Below, piece after piece: positions 46,686 through 61,200 of a DNA stretch of 64,000 bases (within the stretch, counting starts at the first letter, position 1; each line of letters begins with the position of its first letter). The notes under the pieces were generated by a model. The model was not told the origin of the DNA. It saw nothing but the letters and a program-made list of their open reading frames with translations, and did not search any database. Made by a program: the position numbers and the translations under genes. The stretch is taken from positions 1 through 64,000 of the forward strand of contig JAUPTC010000118.1 in the NCBI GenBank assembly GCA_030762895.1, in the 5' to 3' direction. The stretch is from Sophora flavescens. Lineage: Eukaryota > Streptophyta > Magnoliopsida > Fabales > Fabaceae.

Positions 46686-49369
46686 AAGGTATCATACGTC
46701 TTAGTTGGGCTTAAGATGAGTAAGTTAGGCCCATTTAAGTGAAGGAATATCATGCACTGTGCACTGATCTGCGCCAGAGAACACGGGACCCAACTTGGCC
46801 TTGATTTTGGCCTAATTTTACAATTATTGTGACACATGAAATTGTAGTTCTCTTCCTTATCTTACTAATGACAGCAAAACCACCAAAATCCGATATCTGT
46901 AGCTCTAGTTATGCTCTGTGCAATGCAACAAGGTCAGGATGAGTGAAAAATCCGAAAATTAACAATGTTTAGCAATTAAGCCCAATAATGTAAAAGAAAA
47001 AACAATGATTGTAAAAGTTGTCTAATTTCCTTCTCTCTCTGGCTTGTGTGGCTGTAAACTGCTATTTATGCTTATTATTCCTGACGTAACCGTAGACCAA
47101 ATTAAGGGTCTCTGAATAAGCTTTCCAACAAGGTATCATATGCCTTAATTGGGCTTAAGATGCGTAAGTTAGGCCCATTTAAGTGACGGAACATCATGGA
47201 CTGCGCTTTGATCCGCGCCAGAGAACTCGGGACCCAATTTAGCCTTGATTTTGGCCAAATTTGAAAATCTTGTGAACTTGAAATTGTAGGTCTATTCCTT
47301 ATCTTTCTAGGGACAGCAAGATCACGAAAATCTGATATTTGTAGCTTTAGTTATGCTCTGTGCAAGGCAACAAGGCCAGGGTGAGTGAAAAATCCGAAAA
47401 TTAACAATGTTTAGCAATTAAGCCCAATAATGTAAAAGCAAAAACAATGATTATAAAAGTTGTCTAATTTCTGTCTCTCTCTGGCTTGTGCGGCTGAAAA
47501 CTGCTATTTATGCTTATTAATCCTGACCTAACCCAAGATCAAATTAAGGGCCTCTGAATATGCTTTCCAACAAGGTATCATATGCCTTAATTGGGCTTAA
47601 GATGAGTAAGTGAGGCCCATTTAAATGAAGGAACATCATCGACTGCGCACTGATCCGCGCCAGAGAACTCGAGACCCAATTTAGCCTTGATTTTGGCCTA
47701 ATTTGACAATTATTGTGAAACCTGAAATTGTTGGTCTCTTCCTTATCTTTCTAGGGATAGCAAGATCACCAAAATCCGATATTTGTATCTCCGATTATGC
47801 TCTCGCGCAAGGCAACAAGGTCGGGATGAGTGAAAAATACGAAAATTAACAACGTTTAGCAATTAAGCCCAATAAAGTAAAAGCAAAAACAATTATTGTA
47901 AAAGTTGTCTAATTTCCGTCTCTCTCTGGCTTGTGCTGCTGTAAACTGCTATTTATGCTTATTAATCCTGACCTAACCCTAGACCAAATTAAGGGCCTCT
48001 CAATAAGCATTTCAACAAGGTATCATCTGCCTTAATTGGGCATAAGATGAGTAAGTTAGGCCCATTTAAGTGAAGGAACATCATGGATTGCTCACTAATC
48101 GACGCTTGGAAGAACTCGTGACCCAATTTAGTCTTGATTTTGGCCTAATTTGGCAATTCTTGTGAACCCTGAAATTGTAGGTCTCTTCCTTATATTTCTG
48201 GGGACAACAAGATCACCAAAATCCGATATCTGTAGCTCAAGTTATGCTCTGCGCATGGCAACAAGGTCTGGATGAGTGAAAAATCCGAAAATTAACAAAG
48301 TTTAGAAATTAATCGCAATTAAGCCGAATAATGTAAAATCAAAAACAATGATTGTAAAAGTTGTCTAATTTCCATCTCTCTCTGGCTTGTGCGGTTGTAA
48401 ACTGCTATTTATGCTTATTAATCCTGACCTAACCCTAGACCAAATTAAGGGCCTCTGAATAAGCTTTCCAATAAGGTATGATATGCCTTGATTGGGCTTA
48501 AGATGAGTAAGTTAGGCCCATTTAAGTGAAGGAACATCATGGATTGGGTACTGATCCGCGCCAGGGAACTCGGGACCAAATTTAGCCTTGATATTGGCAT
48601 AATTAGATAATTCTTGTGAAACCTGAAATTGTAGGTCTCTTCTTATCATTCTAGGGACAGCAAGATCACCAAAATCTGATATTTGTAGCTCTAGTTATGC
48701 TCTGCACAAGGCAACAAGGTCAGGATGCGTGAAAAATCCAAAAATTAACAATGTTTAGCAATTAAACCCAATAATGTAAAAGCAAAAACAATGATTGTAA
48801 AAGTTGTCTAATCTTCGTCTCTCTCTCTCGCTTGTGCGGCTGTAAACTGCTATTTATGCTTATTAATCTTGACCTAACCTTAGACCAAATTAAGGACCTC
48901 TGAATAAGCTTTCCAACAAGGAATCTCAAGCCTTAATTGGGATTAAAATGAGTAAGTTAGGCCCATTTAAGTGAAAGAACATCATGGACTGCGCACCGAT
49001 CCGTGCCAGAGAACTCGGTCCCCAATTTAGTCTTGATTTTGGCCTAATTTGACAATTCTTGTCAAACCTGAAATTGTAGGTCTCTTCCTTATCTTTCTAG
49101 GGACAGCAAGATTAACAAAATCCGATATCTGTAGATCTAGTTATGCTCTGCGCAAGGCAACAAGGTCAGGATAAGTGAAAAATCCGAAATTAACAACGTT
49201 TAGCAATTAAGCCCAATTAATCCCAATAATGTAAAAGCAAAAACAATGATTGTAAAAGTTGTCTAATTTCCGTCTCTCTCTGGCTTGTGCGGCTTTAACT
49301 GCTATTTATGCTTATTAATCCTGACCTAACCCTAGACCAAATTAAGGGCCTCTGAATAAGCTTTCCAAC

Positions 49370-52300
49370 AAGGTATCATATGCCTTAATTGGGCTTAAGA
49401 TGAGTAAGTTAGGCCCATTTAAGTGAAGGAACATCATGGATCTGCACATCGATCCGCGCTGAGAGAACTCGGAACCCAATTTAAAGTTGATTTTGCCCTA
49501 ATTTGACAATTCTTGTGAAACCTGAAATTGTAGGTCTCTTCCTTATCTTTCTAGGGACAGCAAGATCACCAAAATCCGATATATGTAGCTCTAGTTATGC
49601 TCTATGCAAGGCATCAAGGTCAGGATGAGTGAAAAATCCGAAAATTAGTAATTATGCCCAATTAAGCCCGGTAATATAAAACCAAAAACAATGATTGTAA
49701 AAGTTGTCTAATTTCCGTCTCTTTCTGGCATTTGCGGCTTTAAACTGCTATTTATTCTTATTAATCCTGACCTAACCCTAGACCAAATTGCCTCTGAATA
49801 AGTTTTCCAACAAGGTATCATATGCCTTAATTGAGCTTAAGATGAGTAAGTTAGGCCCATTTAAGTGAAGGAACATAATGGATTGCGTACTGATCCACGC
49901 CCACGCCCGAGACCTCGGGACCCAATTTAGCCTTGATTTTAGCCTAATTTGACAATTCTTGTGAAATCTGAAATTGTAGGTCTCTTCCTTATCTTTCTAG
50001 GGACACCAAGATCACAAAAATCCGATATCTGTAGCTCTAGTTATGCTCTGCGCAAGGCAACATGGTCAGGATGAGTGAAAAACCGAAAATTAACAATGTT
50101 TAGCATTTAAGCCCAATTAAGCCCAATAATTTAAATGCAAAAACAATGATTGTAAAAGTTGTCTAATTTCCATCTCTCTCTGGCTTGTGCGGCTGTAAAC
50201 TGCTATTTGTTCTTATTAATCCAGTCCTAACCCTTACCAAATTAAGGGCCTCTGAATAAGCTTTCCAACAAGGTATCATATGCCGTAATTGGGCTTAAGA
50301 TGAGTAAGTTAGGCCCATTTAAGTGAAGGAACATCATGGAGTGCGCACCGATCCGCGCCAGAGAACTCGGGACCCAATCTAGCCTTGATTTTGGCATAAT
50401 TTGCCAATTCTTGTGAAACCTGAGATTGTAGGTCTCTTCCTTATCTTTCTAGGGTTAGCAAGATCACCAAAATCCGATATCTGTTGCTGTAGTTATGCTC
50501 TGTGCAGGGCAACGATGTCAGGATGAGTGAAAAATCCAAAAATTAACAATGTTTCGCAATTAAGCCCAATAATGTAAAAGCAAAAATAATGATTGTAAAA
50601 GTTGTCTAATTTCCGTCTCTCTGGCTTGTGCGGCTATAAACTTCTATTTATGCTTATTAATCTTGAGCTAACCCTAGACCAAATTAAGGGCCTCTGAATA
50701 AGCTTTCCAACAAGGTATCATATGCCTTAATTGGGCTTATGATGAGTAAGTTAGGCTCATTTAAGTGAAGGAACATCATGGACTGCGCACTGATCCGCGC
50801 CAGAGAACTCGGGAGCCAATTAAGCGTTGATTTTGGCCTAATTAGACAATTCTTGTGAAACATGAAATGTAGGGGTCTTCCTTATCTTTATACGAACTTT
50901 AAGATTACCAAAATCCGATATCTGTAGCTCTAGTTATGCTCTGCGCAAGGCAGCAAGGTCAGGATGACTGAAAAATCCGAAAATTAACAATGTTTAGCAA
51001 TTAAGCCCAATACTGTAAAATCAAAAACAATGATTGTAAAAGTTGTCTAATTTCTGTCTCTCTCTGGCTTGTGCGGCTGTAAACTGCTATTTATGCTTAT
51101 TATTCCTGATCCAACCCTAGACCAAATTAAGGGTCTCTGAATACGTTTTCCAACAAGGTATCATATGCCTTAATTGGGCTTAAGATGAGTAAGTTAGGCC
51201 CATTTAAGTGAAGGAACATCATGGACGGCGCACTGATCCACGCCAAAGAACTCGGGACCCAATTTAGCCTTCATTTTGGCCTAATTTGACAATTCTTGTG
51301 AACCCTGAAATTGTAGGTCTCTTCCTTATCTTTCTAGGGACAGCAAGATCACCAAAATCCGATATCTGTAGCTCTAGTTATGCTCTACACAAGGCAACAA
51401 GGTCAGGATGAGTGAAAAATCCAAAAATTAACAATGTTTAGTAATTAAGCCAAGCAAAAACAATGATTGCAAAAGTTGTCTAATTTCCGTCTCTCTCTGG
51501 CTTGTGCGGCTGTAAACTACTATTTATGCTTATTAATCCCGACCTAACCCTTGACCAAATTAAGGGCCTCTCAATAAGCTTTTCTACAAGGTATCATATG
51601 CCTTAATTGGGCCTAAGATGAGTAAGTTAGGCCCACTTAAGTGAAGGAACATCATGGACGGCGCACTAATCGACGCGGAGAGAACTCGTGACCCAATTTA
51701 GCCTTGATTTTGGCCTAATTTGGCAATTCTTGTGAACCCCGAAATTGTAGGTCTCTTCCTTATATTTACGGGGACAGCAAAATCACCAAAATCCGATATC
51801 TGTAGCTCTAGTTATGCTCGGTGCATGGCAACAAGGTCAGGATGAGTGAAAAATCCGATAATTAACAACGTTTAGCAATTAAGCCCAATTAAGCCGAATA
51901 ATGTAAAATCAAAAACAATGATTGTAAAAGTTGTCTAATTTCCGTCTCCCTCTAGCTTGTGCGGCTGTAAACTGCTATTTATGCTTATTAATCCTGACCT
52001 AACCCTTGACCTAATTAAGGGTCTCTGAATAAGCATTCCAACAAGGTATCATATGTCTTAATTGGGCTTAAGATGAGTAAGTTAGGCCCTTTTATGTGAA
52101 GGAACATCATGGATTGGGTGCTGATCTGCTCCAGAGAACTCGAGACCCAATTTAGCCTTGATATTGGCCTAATTTGACAGTTCTTGTGAAACCAGAAATT
52201 GTAGGTCTCTTCTTATCATTCTAGGGACAGCAAGATCACCAAAAATCGATATCCGTAGCTCTAGTTATGCTCTGCACAAGGTAACAAGGTCGAGGATGCG

Positions 52301-55300
52301 TAAAAAATCCGAAAATTAATAATGTTTAGCAATTAAACCCAATAATGTAAAAGCAAAAACAATGATTGTAAAAGTTGTCTAATCTTCGTCTCTCTCTCGC
52401 TTGTGCGGCTGTAAACTGCTATTTATGCTTATTAATCTTGACCTAACCGTAGACCAAATTATGGACCTCTGAATAAGCTTTCCAACAAGGTATCTCAAGC
52501 CTTAATTGGGATTAAGATGAGTAAGTTAGGCCCATTTAAGTGAAAGAACATCATGGACTGCGCACCGATCCGTGGCAGAGAACTCGGTACCCAATTTAGT
52601 CTTGATTTTGGCCTAATTTTACAATTCTTGTGCAACCTGAAATTGTAGGTCTCTTCCTTATCCTTCTAGGGACAACAAGATCAACAAAATCCGATATCTG
52701 TAGCTCCAGTTATGCTCTGCGCAAGGCAACAAGGTCAGGATAAGTGAAAAATCCGAAATTAACAACGTTTAGCAATTAAGCCCAATTAATCCCAATAATG
52801 TAAAAGCAAAAACAATGATTGTAAAAGTTGTCTAATTTCTGTCTCTCTCTGGCTTGTGCGGCTTTAACTGCTATTTATGCTTATTAATCCTCACCTAACC
52901 CTAGACCAAATTAAGGGCCTCTGAATAAGCTTTCCAACAATGTATCATATGCATTAATTGGGCTTAAGATGAGTAAATTAGGCCCATTTAAGTGAAGGAA
53001 CATCATGGACTGCGCACTGATCCGCGCCAGAGAACTCGGTACCCAATTTAGGCTTGATTTTGGCCTAATTTGACAATTCTTGGGAAACCTGAAAATTTAG
53101 GTCTCTTCCTTATCATTCTATGGACAGCAAGATCACCAAAATCAGATATATGTAGCTCGAGTTATGCTCTGCACAAGTTAACAAGGTCAGGATGAGTGAA
53201 AAATCGGAAAATTAACAATGTTTAAGAATTAAGCCCAATTAAGCAAAATAATGTAAAAGCAAAAACAATGATTGTAAAAGTTGTCTAATTTCCGTCTCTC
53301 TCTGGATTGTGCGGCTGTAAACTGCTATTTATGCTTATTAATCCTGACCTACCCTAGACCAAATTAAGGGCCTCTGAATAAGCTTTCCAACAAGGTATCA
53401 TATGCCTCAATTAAGCTTAAGGTGAGTAAGTTCGGACCATTTATGTGAACGAATATCATGGACTGCGCACTGAACCGTGCCAAAGAACTCGGGACCAAAT
53501 TTAGCCTTAATTTTGGCCTAATTTGACAATTCTTGTGAACCCTGAAATTGTAGGTCTCTTCCTTATCTTTCTAGGGACAGCAAGATCACCAAAATCCAAT
53601 ATCTGTAGCTCTAGTTATGCTCTGCACAAGGCAACAAGGTCAGGATGAGTGAAAAATCCGAAAATTAACATTGCTTAGAAATTAAGCACAATTAAGCCCA
53701 ATAATGTAAAAGCAAAAACAACGATTGTAAAAGTTGTCTAATTTCCGTCTATCTGGCTTATGCGGCAGTAAACTACTATTTATGCTTATTAATCCTGACC
53801 TAACCCTAGACCAAATTAAGGGCCTCTGAATAAGCTTAACAACAAGGTATCCTATGCATTAATTGGGCTTAAGATGAGTATGTTAGGCCCATTTAAGTGA
53901 ATGAACATCATGGACTGCGCACTGATCCGCGCCAGAGAACTCGGGACCCAATTTAAAGTTGATTTTGCCCTAATTTGACGATTCTTGTGAATCCTGAAAT
54001 TGTAGGTCTCTTCCTTATCTTTCTAGGGACAGCAAGATCACCAAAATCCGATATATGTAGCTCTAGTTATGCTCTATGCAAGGCATCAAGGTCAGGATGA
54101 GTGAAAAATCCGAAAATTAGTAATTATGCCCAATTAAGCCCAGTAATGTAAAAGCAAAAACAATGATTGTAAAAGTTGTCTAATTTCCGTCTCTTTCTGG
54201 CATTTGCGGCTTTAAACTGCTATTTATGCTTATTAATCCTGACCAAACCTTAGACCAAATTGCCTCTGAATAAGCTTTCCAACAAGGTATCATATGCCTT
54301 AATTGGGCTTAAGATGAGTAAGTTAGGCCCATTTAAGTGAAGGAACATCATGGATTGCGTACTGATCCGCGCCAGAGACCTCGGGACCCAATTTAGCCTT
54401 GATTTTAGCCTAATTTGACAATTCTTGTGAAATCTGAAATTGTAGGTCTCTTCCTTATCTTTCTAGGGACACCAAGATCACAAAAATCCGATATCTGTAG
54501 CTCTAGTTATGCTCTGCGCAAGGCAACATGGTCAGGATGAGTGAAAAACCGAAAATTAACAATGTTTAGCATTTAAGCCCAATTAAGCCCAATAATGTAA
54601 AAGCAAAAACAATGATTGTAAAAGTTGTCTAATTTCCATCTCTCTCTGGCTTGTGCGGTTGTAAACTGCTATTTGTTCTTATTAATCCAGTCCTAACCCT
54701 TACCAAATTAAGGGCCTCTGAATAAGCTTTCCAACAAGGTATCATATGCCTTAATTGGGCTTAAGATGAGTAAGTTAGGCCCATTTAAGTGAAGGAACAT
54801 CATGGAGTGAGCACCGGTCCACGCCAGAGAACTCGGGACCCAATTTAGCCTTGATTTTGGTATAATTTGCCAATTCTTGTGAAACCTGAGATTGTAGGTC
54901 TCTTCCTTATCTTTCTAGGGTTAGCAAGATCACCAAAATCCGATATCTATTGCTGTAGTTATGCTCTGTGCAGGGCAACGATGTCAGGATGAGTGAAAAA
55001 TCCGAAAATTAACAATGTTTAGAAATTAAGCCCAATAATGTAAAACCAAAAACAATGATTGTAAAAGTTGTCTAATTTTCGTCTCTATGGCTTGTGCGGC
55101 TATAAACTGCTATTTATGCTTATTAATCCTGAGCTAACCCTAGACCAAATTAAGGGCCTCTGAATAAGCTTTCCAACAAGGTATCATATGCCTTAATTGG
55201 GCTTATGATGAGTAAGTTAGGCTCATTTAAGTGAAGGAACATCATGGATTGCGCACTGATCCGCGCCAGAGAACTCGGGAGCCAATTAAGCATTGATTTT

Positions 55301-58213
55301 GGCCCAATTAGACAATTCTTGTGAAACATGAAATGTAGGGGTCTTCCTTATCTTTATACGAACTTTAAGATTACCAAAATCCGATATCTGTAGCTCTAGT
55401 TATGCTCTGCGCAAGGCAGCAAGGTCAGGATGAGTGAAAAATCTGAAAATTAACAAAGTTTAGCAATTAAGCCCAATACTGTAAAATCAAAAACAATGAT
55501 TGTAAAAGTTGTCTAATTTCCGTCTCTCTCATACGCCTTAATTGGGCTTAAGATGAGTAAGTTAGGCCCATTTAAGTGAAGGAACATCATGGACTGCGCA
55601 ATGATCCACGCCAAAGAACTCGGGACCGAATTCAGCCTTCATTTTGGCCTAATTTGACAATTCTTGTGAACCCTGAAATTGTAGGTCTCTTCCTTATCTT
55701 TCTAGGGACAGCAAGATCACCAAAATCCGATATCTGTAGCTCTAGTTATGCTATGGACAAGGTAACAAGGTCAGGATGAGTGAAAAATCTGAAAATTAAC
55801 AATGTTTAGCAATTAAGCTCAATTAAGCCACATAACGTAAAAGCAAAAACAATGATTGTAAAAGTTGTCTAATTTCCGTCTCTCTCTGGCTTGTGCGGCT
55901 GTAAACTGCTATTTATGCTAATTAATCCTAACCTAACCCTAGACCAAATTAAGCGCCTCTGAATAAGCTTTCCAACAAGGTATCATATGCCTTGATTGGG
56001 CTTAAGATGAGTAAGTTAGGCCCATTTAAGTGAAGGAACATCATTGATTGGGCAGCTTTGATCCATGACAGGGAACTCGGGACCCAATTTAGCCTTGATA
56101 TTGGCCTAATTTGACAATTCTTGTGAAACATGAAATTGTAGGTCTCTTCTTATCATTCTAGGGACAGCAAGATCACCAAAATCTGATATCTATAGCTCTA
56201 GTTATGCTCTGCGCAAGGTAACAATGTTAGGATGCGTGAAAAAACCGAAAATTAACAATGTTTAGCAATTAAACCCAATAATGTAAAAGCAAAAACAATG
56301 ATTCTAAAAGTTGTCTAATTTCCGTCTCTCTCTGGCTTGTGTGGCTTTAACTGCTATTTATGCTTATTAATCCTGAACTAACCCAAGACCAAATTAAGGG
56401 CCTCTGAATAAGCTTTCCAACAAGGTATTATATGCCTTAATTGGGCTTAAGATGAGTAAGTTAGGCCCATTTAAGTGAAGGAACATCATGGACTGCGCAC
56501 TGATCCGCGCCAGAGAACTCGGGACCCAATTTAGGCTTGATTTTGGCCTAATTTGACAATTCTTTAGAAACCTGAAAATTTAGGTCTCTTCCTTATCATT
56601 CTATGGATAGCAAGATCACCAAAATCAGATATATGTAGCTCGAGTTATGCTCTGTACAAGTTAACAAGGTCAGGATGAGTGAAAAATCCGAAAATTAACA
56701 TTGTTTAACAATTAAGCCCATTTAAGCAAAATAATGTAAAAGCAAAAACAATGATTGTAAAAGTTGTCTAATTTCCGTCTCTATCTGGATTGTACGGCTG
56801 TAAACTGCTATTTATGCTTATTAATCCTGACCTACCCTAGACCAAATTAAGGGCCTCTGAATAAGCTTTCCAACAAGGTATCATATGCCTTAATTGAGCT
56901 TAAAATGAGTAAGTTAGGACCATTTAAGTGAACGAACATCATAGATCTGCATGACCGATCCGCGCAAAAGAACTCAGGACCGAATTTAGCCTTAATTTTG
57001 GCCTAATTTGACAATTCTTGCGAACCCTAAAATTGTAGGTCTCTTCCTCATCTTTCTAGGGACAGCAAGATCACCAAAATCCAATATCTGTAGCTCTAGT
57101 TATGCTCTGCACAAGGCAACAAGGTCAGGATTAGTGAAAAATCCGAAAATTAACAATGTTTAGAAATTAAGTTCAATCAAGCCCAATAATGTAAAAGCAA
57201 AAACAATGATTGTAAAAGTTGTCTAATTTCATACATGCCTGGCTTGTACGACTATAAACTGCTATTTATGCTTATTAATCCTGACCTAACCCTAGACCAA
57301 ATTAGGGGCCTCTGAATAAGCTTAACAACAAGGTATCATATGCATTAATTGGGCTTAAGATGAGTAAGTTAGGCCCATTTAAGTGAATGAACATCATGGA
57401 CTGCACACTGATCCGCGCCAAAGAACTCGGGACCCAATTTTTAAGTTATTTTGCCCTAATTTGACAATTCTTGTGAAACCAGAAATTGTAGGTCTCTTCC
57501 TTATCTTTCTAGGGACAGCAAGATCACCAAAATCCGATATATGGAGCTCTAGTTATGCTCTGTGCAAGGCATCAAGGTCAAGATGAGTGAAAAATCCGAA
57601 AATTAGTAATTATGCCCAATTAAGCCCAGCAATGTAAAAGTAAAAACAATGATTGTAAAAGTTGTTTAATTTACATCTCTTTCTGGCATTTGCAGCTTTA
57701 AACTTCTATTTATGCTTATTAATCCTGACCCAACCTTAGACCAAATTAAGGGTCTCTGAATACGTTTTCCAACAAGGTATCATATGCATTAATTGGGCTT
57801 AAGATGAGTAAGTTAGGCCCATTTAAGTGAAGGAACATCATGGACTGCGTACTAATCCGCGCCAGAGAACTAGGGACCCAATTTCGCCTTTATTTTGGCC
57901 TAATTTGCCAATTCTTGTGAACCCTGAAATTGTAGGTCTCTTCCTTATCTTTCTAGGGACAACAAGATCACCAAAATCCGATATCTGTAGCTCTAGTTAT
58001 GCTCTGCACAGGGCAACAAGGTCAGGATGAGTGAAAAATCCGAAAATTAACAATGTTTAGCAATTAAGCCCAATAATGTAAAAGCCAAAACAATGATTGC
58101 AAAAGTTGTCTAATTTCCGTCTCTCTGGCTAGGCGGCTGTAAACTGCTATTTATGTTTATTAATCCTGACCTAACCCTAGACCAAATTAAGGGCCTCTGA
58201 ATAAGCTTAACAA
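49370..58213. repeat. Satellite higher-order block C, array 2 (about two 10-mer copies, second with a deletion)
   Basis: ATTAGTAATTATGCCCAATT recurs near 49645, 54117 and 57603. The first interval is 4,472 bp (ten monomers). The second is about 3.48 kb because roughly 1 kb is missing at 55530/55531, where CGTCTCTCTC runs straight into ATACGCCTTAATTGG. CTTTATACGAACTTTAAGAT recurs near 50888 and 55350. Confidence 0.85.
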
Positions 58214-61200
58214 CAAGGTATGATATGCATTAATTGGGCTTGAGATGAGTAAGTTAGGCCCATTTAAGTGAAGGAACATCATGGATGGCATGACCGATCC
58301 GCGCCTGAAGAACTCGGTACCCAATTTAGCCTTGACTTTGGCCTAATTTGAAAATTATTGTGTAACCTGAAATTGTAGGTCTCTTCCTTCTCTTTCTAGG
58401 GACAGCAAGATCACCAAAATCTGATATCTGTAGCTCAAGTTATGCTCTGCGCAAGGCAACAAGGTCAGGATGAGTGAAAATTCAGAAAATTAACAATGTT
58501 TAGCAATTAAGCCCAATCAAGCCCAATAATGTAAAAGCAAAAACAATGTTTGTACAAGTTGTCTAATTTTCGTCTCTCTCTGGCTTGTGCGGCTGTAAAC
58601 TGATATTTATGCATATCAATCCTGACCTAACCCTAGACCAAATTAAGGGCCTCTTAATAAGCTTTCCAACAAGGTATTGTAAGCCTTAATTGGGCTTAAG
58701 ATGAGTAAGTTAAGCCCATTTAAGTGAAGGAACATCATGGACTGCGCACTGATCCGCAACAGAGAACTCGTGACCCAATTTAGCCTTGATTTTGGCCTAA
58801 TTCGACAATTCTTGTGAAACCTGAGATTGTAGGTCTCTTCCTTATCTTTCTAGGGACAGTAAGATCACCAAAATCCAATATCTGTAGCTCTAGTTATGCT
58901 CTGCGCAAGGCAACAAGGTCAGGATGAGTGAAAAATCCAAAAATTAACAATGTTTTGCAATTAAGCCCTATAATGTAAAAGCAAAAACAATGATTGTAAA
59001 AGTTGTCTAATTCTCGTCTCACTCTGGCTTGTGCGGCTGTAAACTGCTGTTTATGCTTATTAATCCTGACCTAACCCTAGACCAAATTAAGGGCCTCTGA
59101 ATAAGTTTTCCAACCAGGTATCATATGCCTTAATTGGGCTTAAGATGAGTAAGTTTGGCCCATTTAAGTGAAGGAGCATCATGGACTGTGCACTAATCCG
59201 TGCCAGAGAACTCGGGACATAATTTAGTCATGATTTTGGCCTAATTTGGCAATTCTTGTGACACCAGAAATTGTAGGTCTCTTCCTTATCTTTCTAGGGA
59301 TAGCAAGATCACCAAAATCCGATATCTGTAGCTCAAGTTGTGCTATGAGCAAGGCAACAAGGTCAGGAAGAGTGGAAAATCCCAAAATTAACAATGTTTA
59401 GCAATTAAGCCCAATTAAGCCCAATAATGTAAAAGAAAAACAATGATTGTAAAAGTTGCCTAATTTCCATCTCTCTCTGGCTTGTGTGGCTGTAAACTGC
59501 TATTTATGCTTATTAATCCTGACCAAACCGTCGACCAAATTAAGGGGCTCTGAATAAGCTTTCCAACAAGGTATCATATGCCTTAATTGGGCTTAAGAAG
59601 AGTAAGTTAGGCCCATTTAAGAGAAGGAACATCATGGACTCCACACAGATCCGTACAAGAGAACTCGGGACAGCAAGATCACCAAAATCCGATATCTGTA
59701 GCTCTAGTTATGTTCTGTGCAAGGCAACAAGGTCAGGTTGAGTGAAAATTCCGAAAATTAACAATGTTTAGCAATTAAGCCCAATTTAGGCCAATAATGT
59801 AAAAGCAAAAACAATGTTTATAAAAGTTGTCTTATTTCCGTCTCTCTCTGACTTGTGCGGTTGTAAACGGCTATTTATGCTTATTTATCCTGACCTAACC
59901 CTAGACCAAATTAAGGGCCCCTAAATAAGCTTCCCAACAAGGTATCATATGCCTTAATTCGGCTTAAAATGAGTAAGTTTGGCCCATTTAAGTGAAGGAA
60001 CATCATGGACTGCGTACTGATCCGCGCCAGAGAACTCGGGACCCAATTTACCCTTGATTTTGGCCTAATTTGACAATTCTTGTGAACCCTGAAATTGTAG
60101 GTCTCTTCCTTATCTTTCTAGGGACAGCAAGATCACCAAAATCCGATATCTGTAGTTCTAGTTATGCTCGCACAGGCAACAATGTCAGGATGAGAGAAAA
60201 ATCCGAAAATTAACAATGTTTAGCAATTAAGCCCAATAATTTAAAAGCCAAAACAATGATTGCAAAAGTTGTCTAATTTCCGTCTCTCTCTGGCTTGTGT
60301 GGCTGTAAACTGCTATTTATGTTTTTTAATCTCGACCTAACCCTAGACCAAATTCAGGGCTTCGAATAAGCTTAACAACAAGGTATGATATGCATTAATT
60401 GGGCTTGAGATGAGTAAGTTAGGCCCATTTAAGTGAAGGAACATCATGGACTGCGCACTGATCCACGCCAGAGAACTCGGTACCCAATTTAGCCTTGATT
60501 TTGGCCTATTTTGAAAATTCTTGTGTAACCTGAAATTGTAGGTCTCTTCCTTCTCTTTCTAGGGACAGCAAGATCCCCAAAATCTGATATCTGTAGCTCA
60601 AGTTATGCACCGCGCAAGGCAACAAGGTCAGGATGAGTGAAAATTCCGAAAATTAACAATGTTTAGCAATTAAGCCCAATCAAGCCCAATAATGTAAAAG
60701 CAAAAACAATGTTTGTACAAGTTGTCTAATTTTCGTCACTCTCTGGCTTGTACGGCTGTAAACTGATATTTATGCTTATCAATCCTGACCTAACCCTAGA
60801 CCAAATTAAGGGCCTCTTAATAAGCTTTCCAACAAGGTATTGTAAGCCTTAATTGGGCTTAAGATGAGTAAGTTAAGCCCATTTAAGTGAAGGAACATCA
60901 TGGATCGCGACCGATCCGCAACAGAGAACTCGTGACCCAATTTAGCCTTGATTTTGGCCTAATTCGACAATTCTTGTGAAACCTGAGATTGTAGGTCTCT
61001 TCCTTATCTTTCTAGGGACAGTAAGATCACCAAAATCCAATATCTGTAGCTCTAGTTATGCTCTGCGCAAGGCAACAAGGTCAGGATGAGTGAAAAATCC
61101 GAAAATTAACAATGTTTTGCAATTAAGCCCTATAATGTAAAAGCAAAAACCATGATTGTAAAAGTTGTCTAATTCTCGTCTCACTCTGGCTTGTGCGGCT

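Larger units (their letters stand above)
44588..49369. repeat. Diverged satellite monomers between blocks B and C, array 2
   Basis: About 11 monomers with no clear short-range HOR. They include one truncated monomer (about 46384-46685) and one ambiguous base (46307). From about 48016 the variants match block C monomers (for example TTGGCAATTCTTGTGAACCC near 48149 and GATTGGGTACTGATCC near 48542), so the stretch ends with a partial block C copy. Confidence 0.7.

Noticed and set aside
55576..55779. Plus-strand frames of 67 codons at 55576, 57383 and 57827 with similar products
   Set aside because: The same monomer in the forward frame. Three similar products only reflect the repeat.
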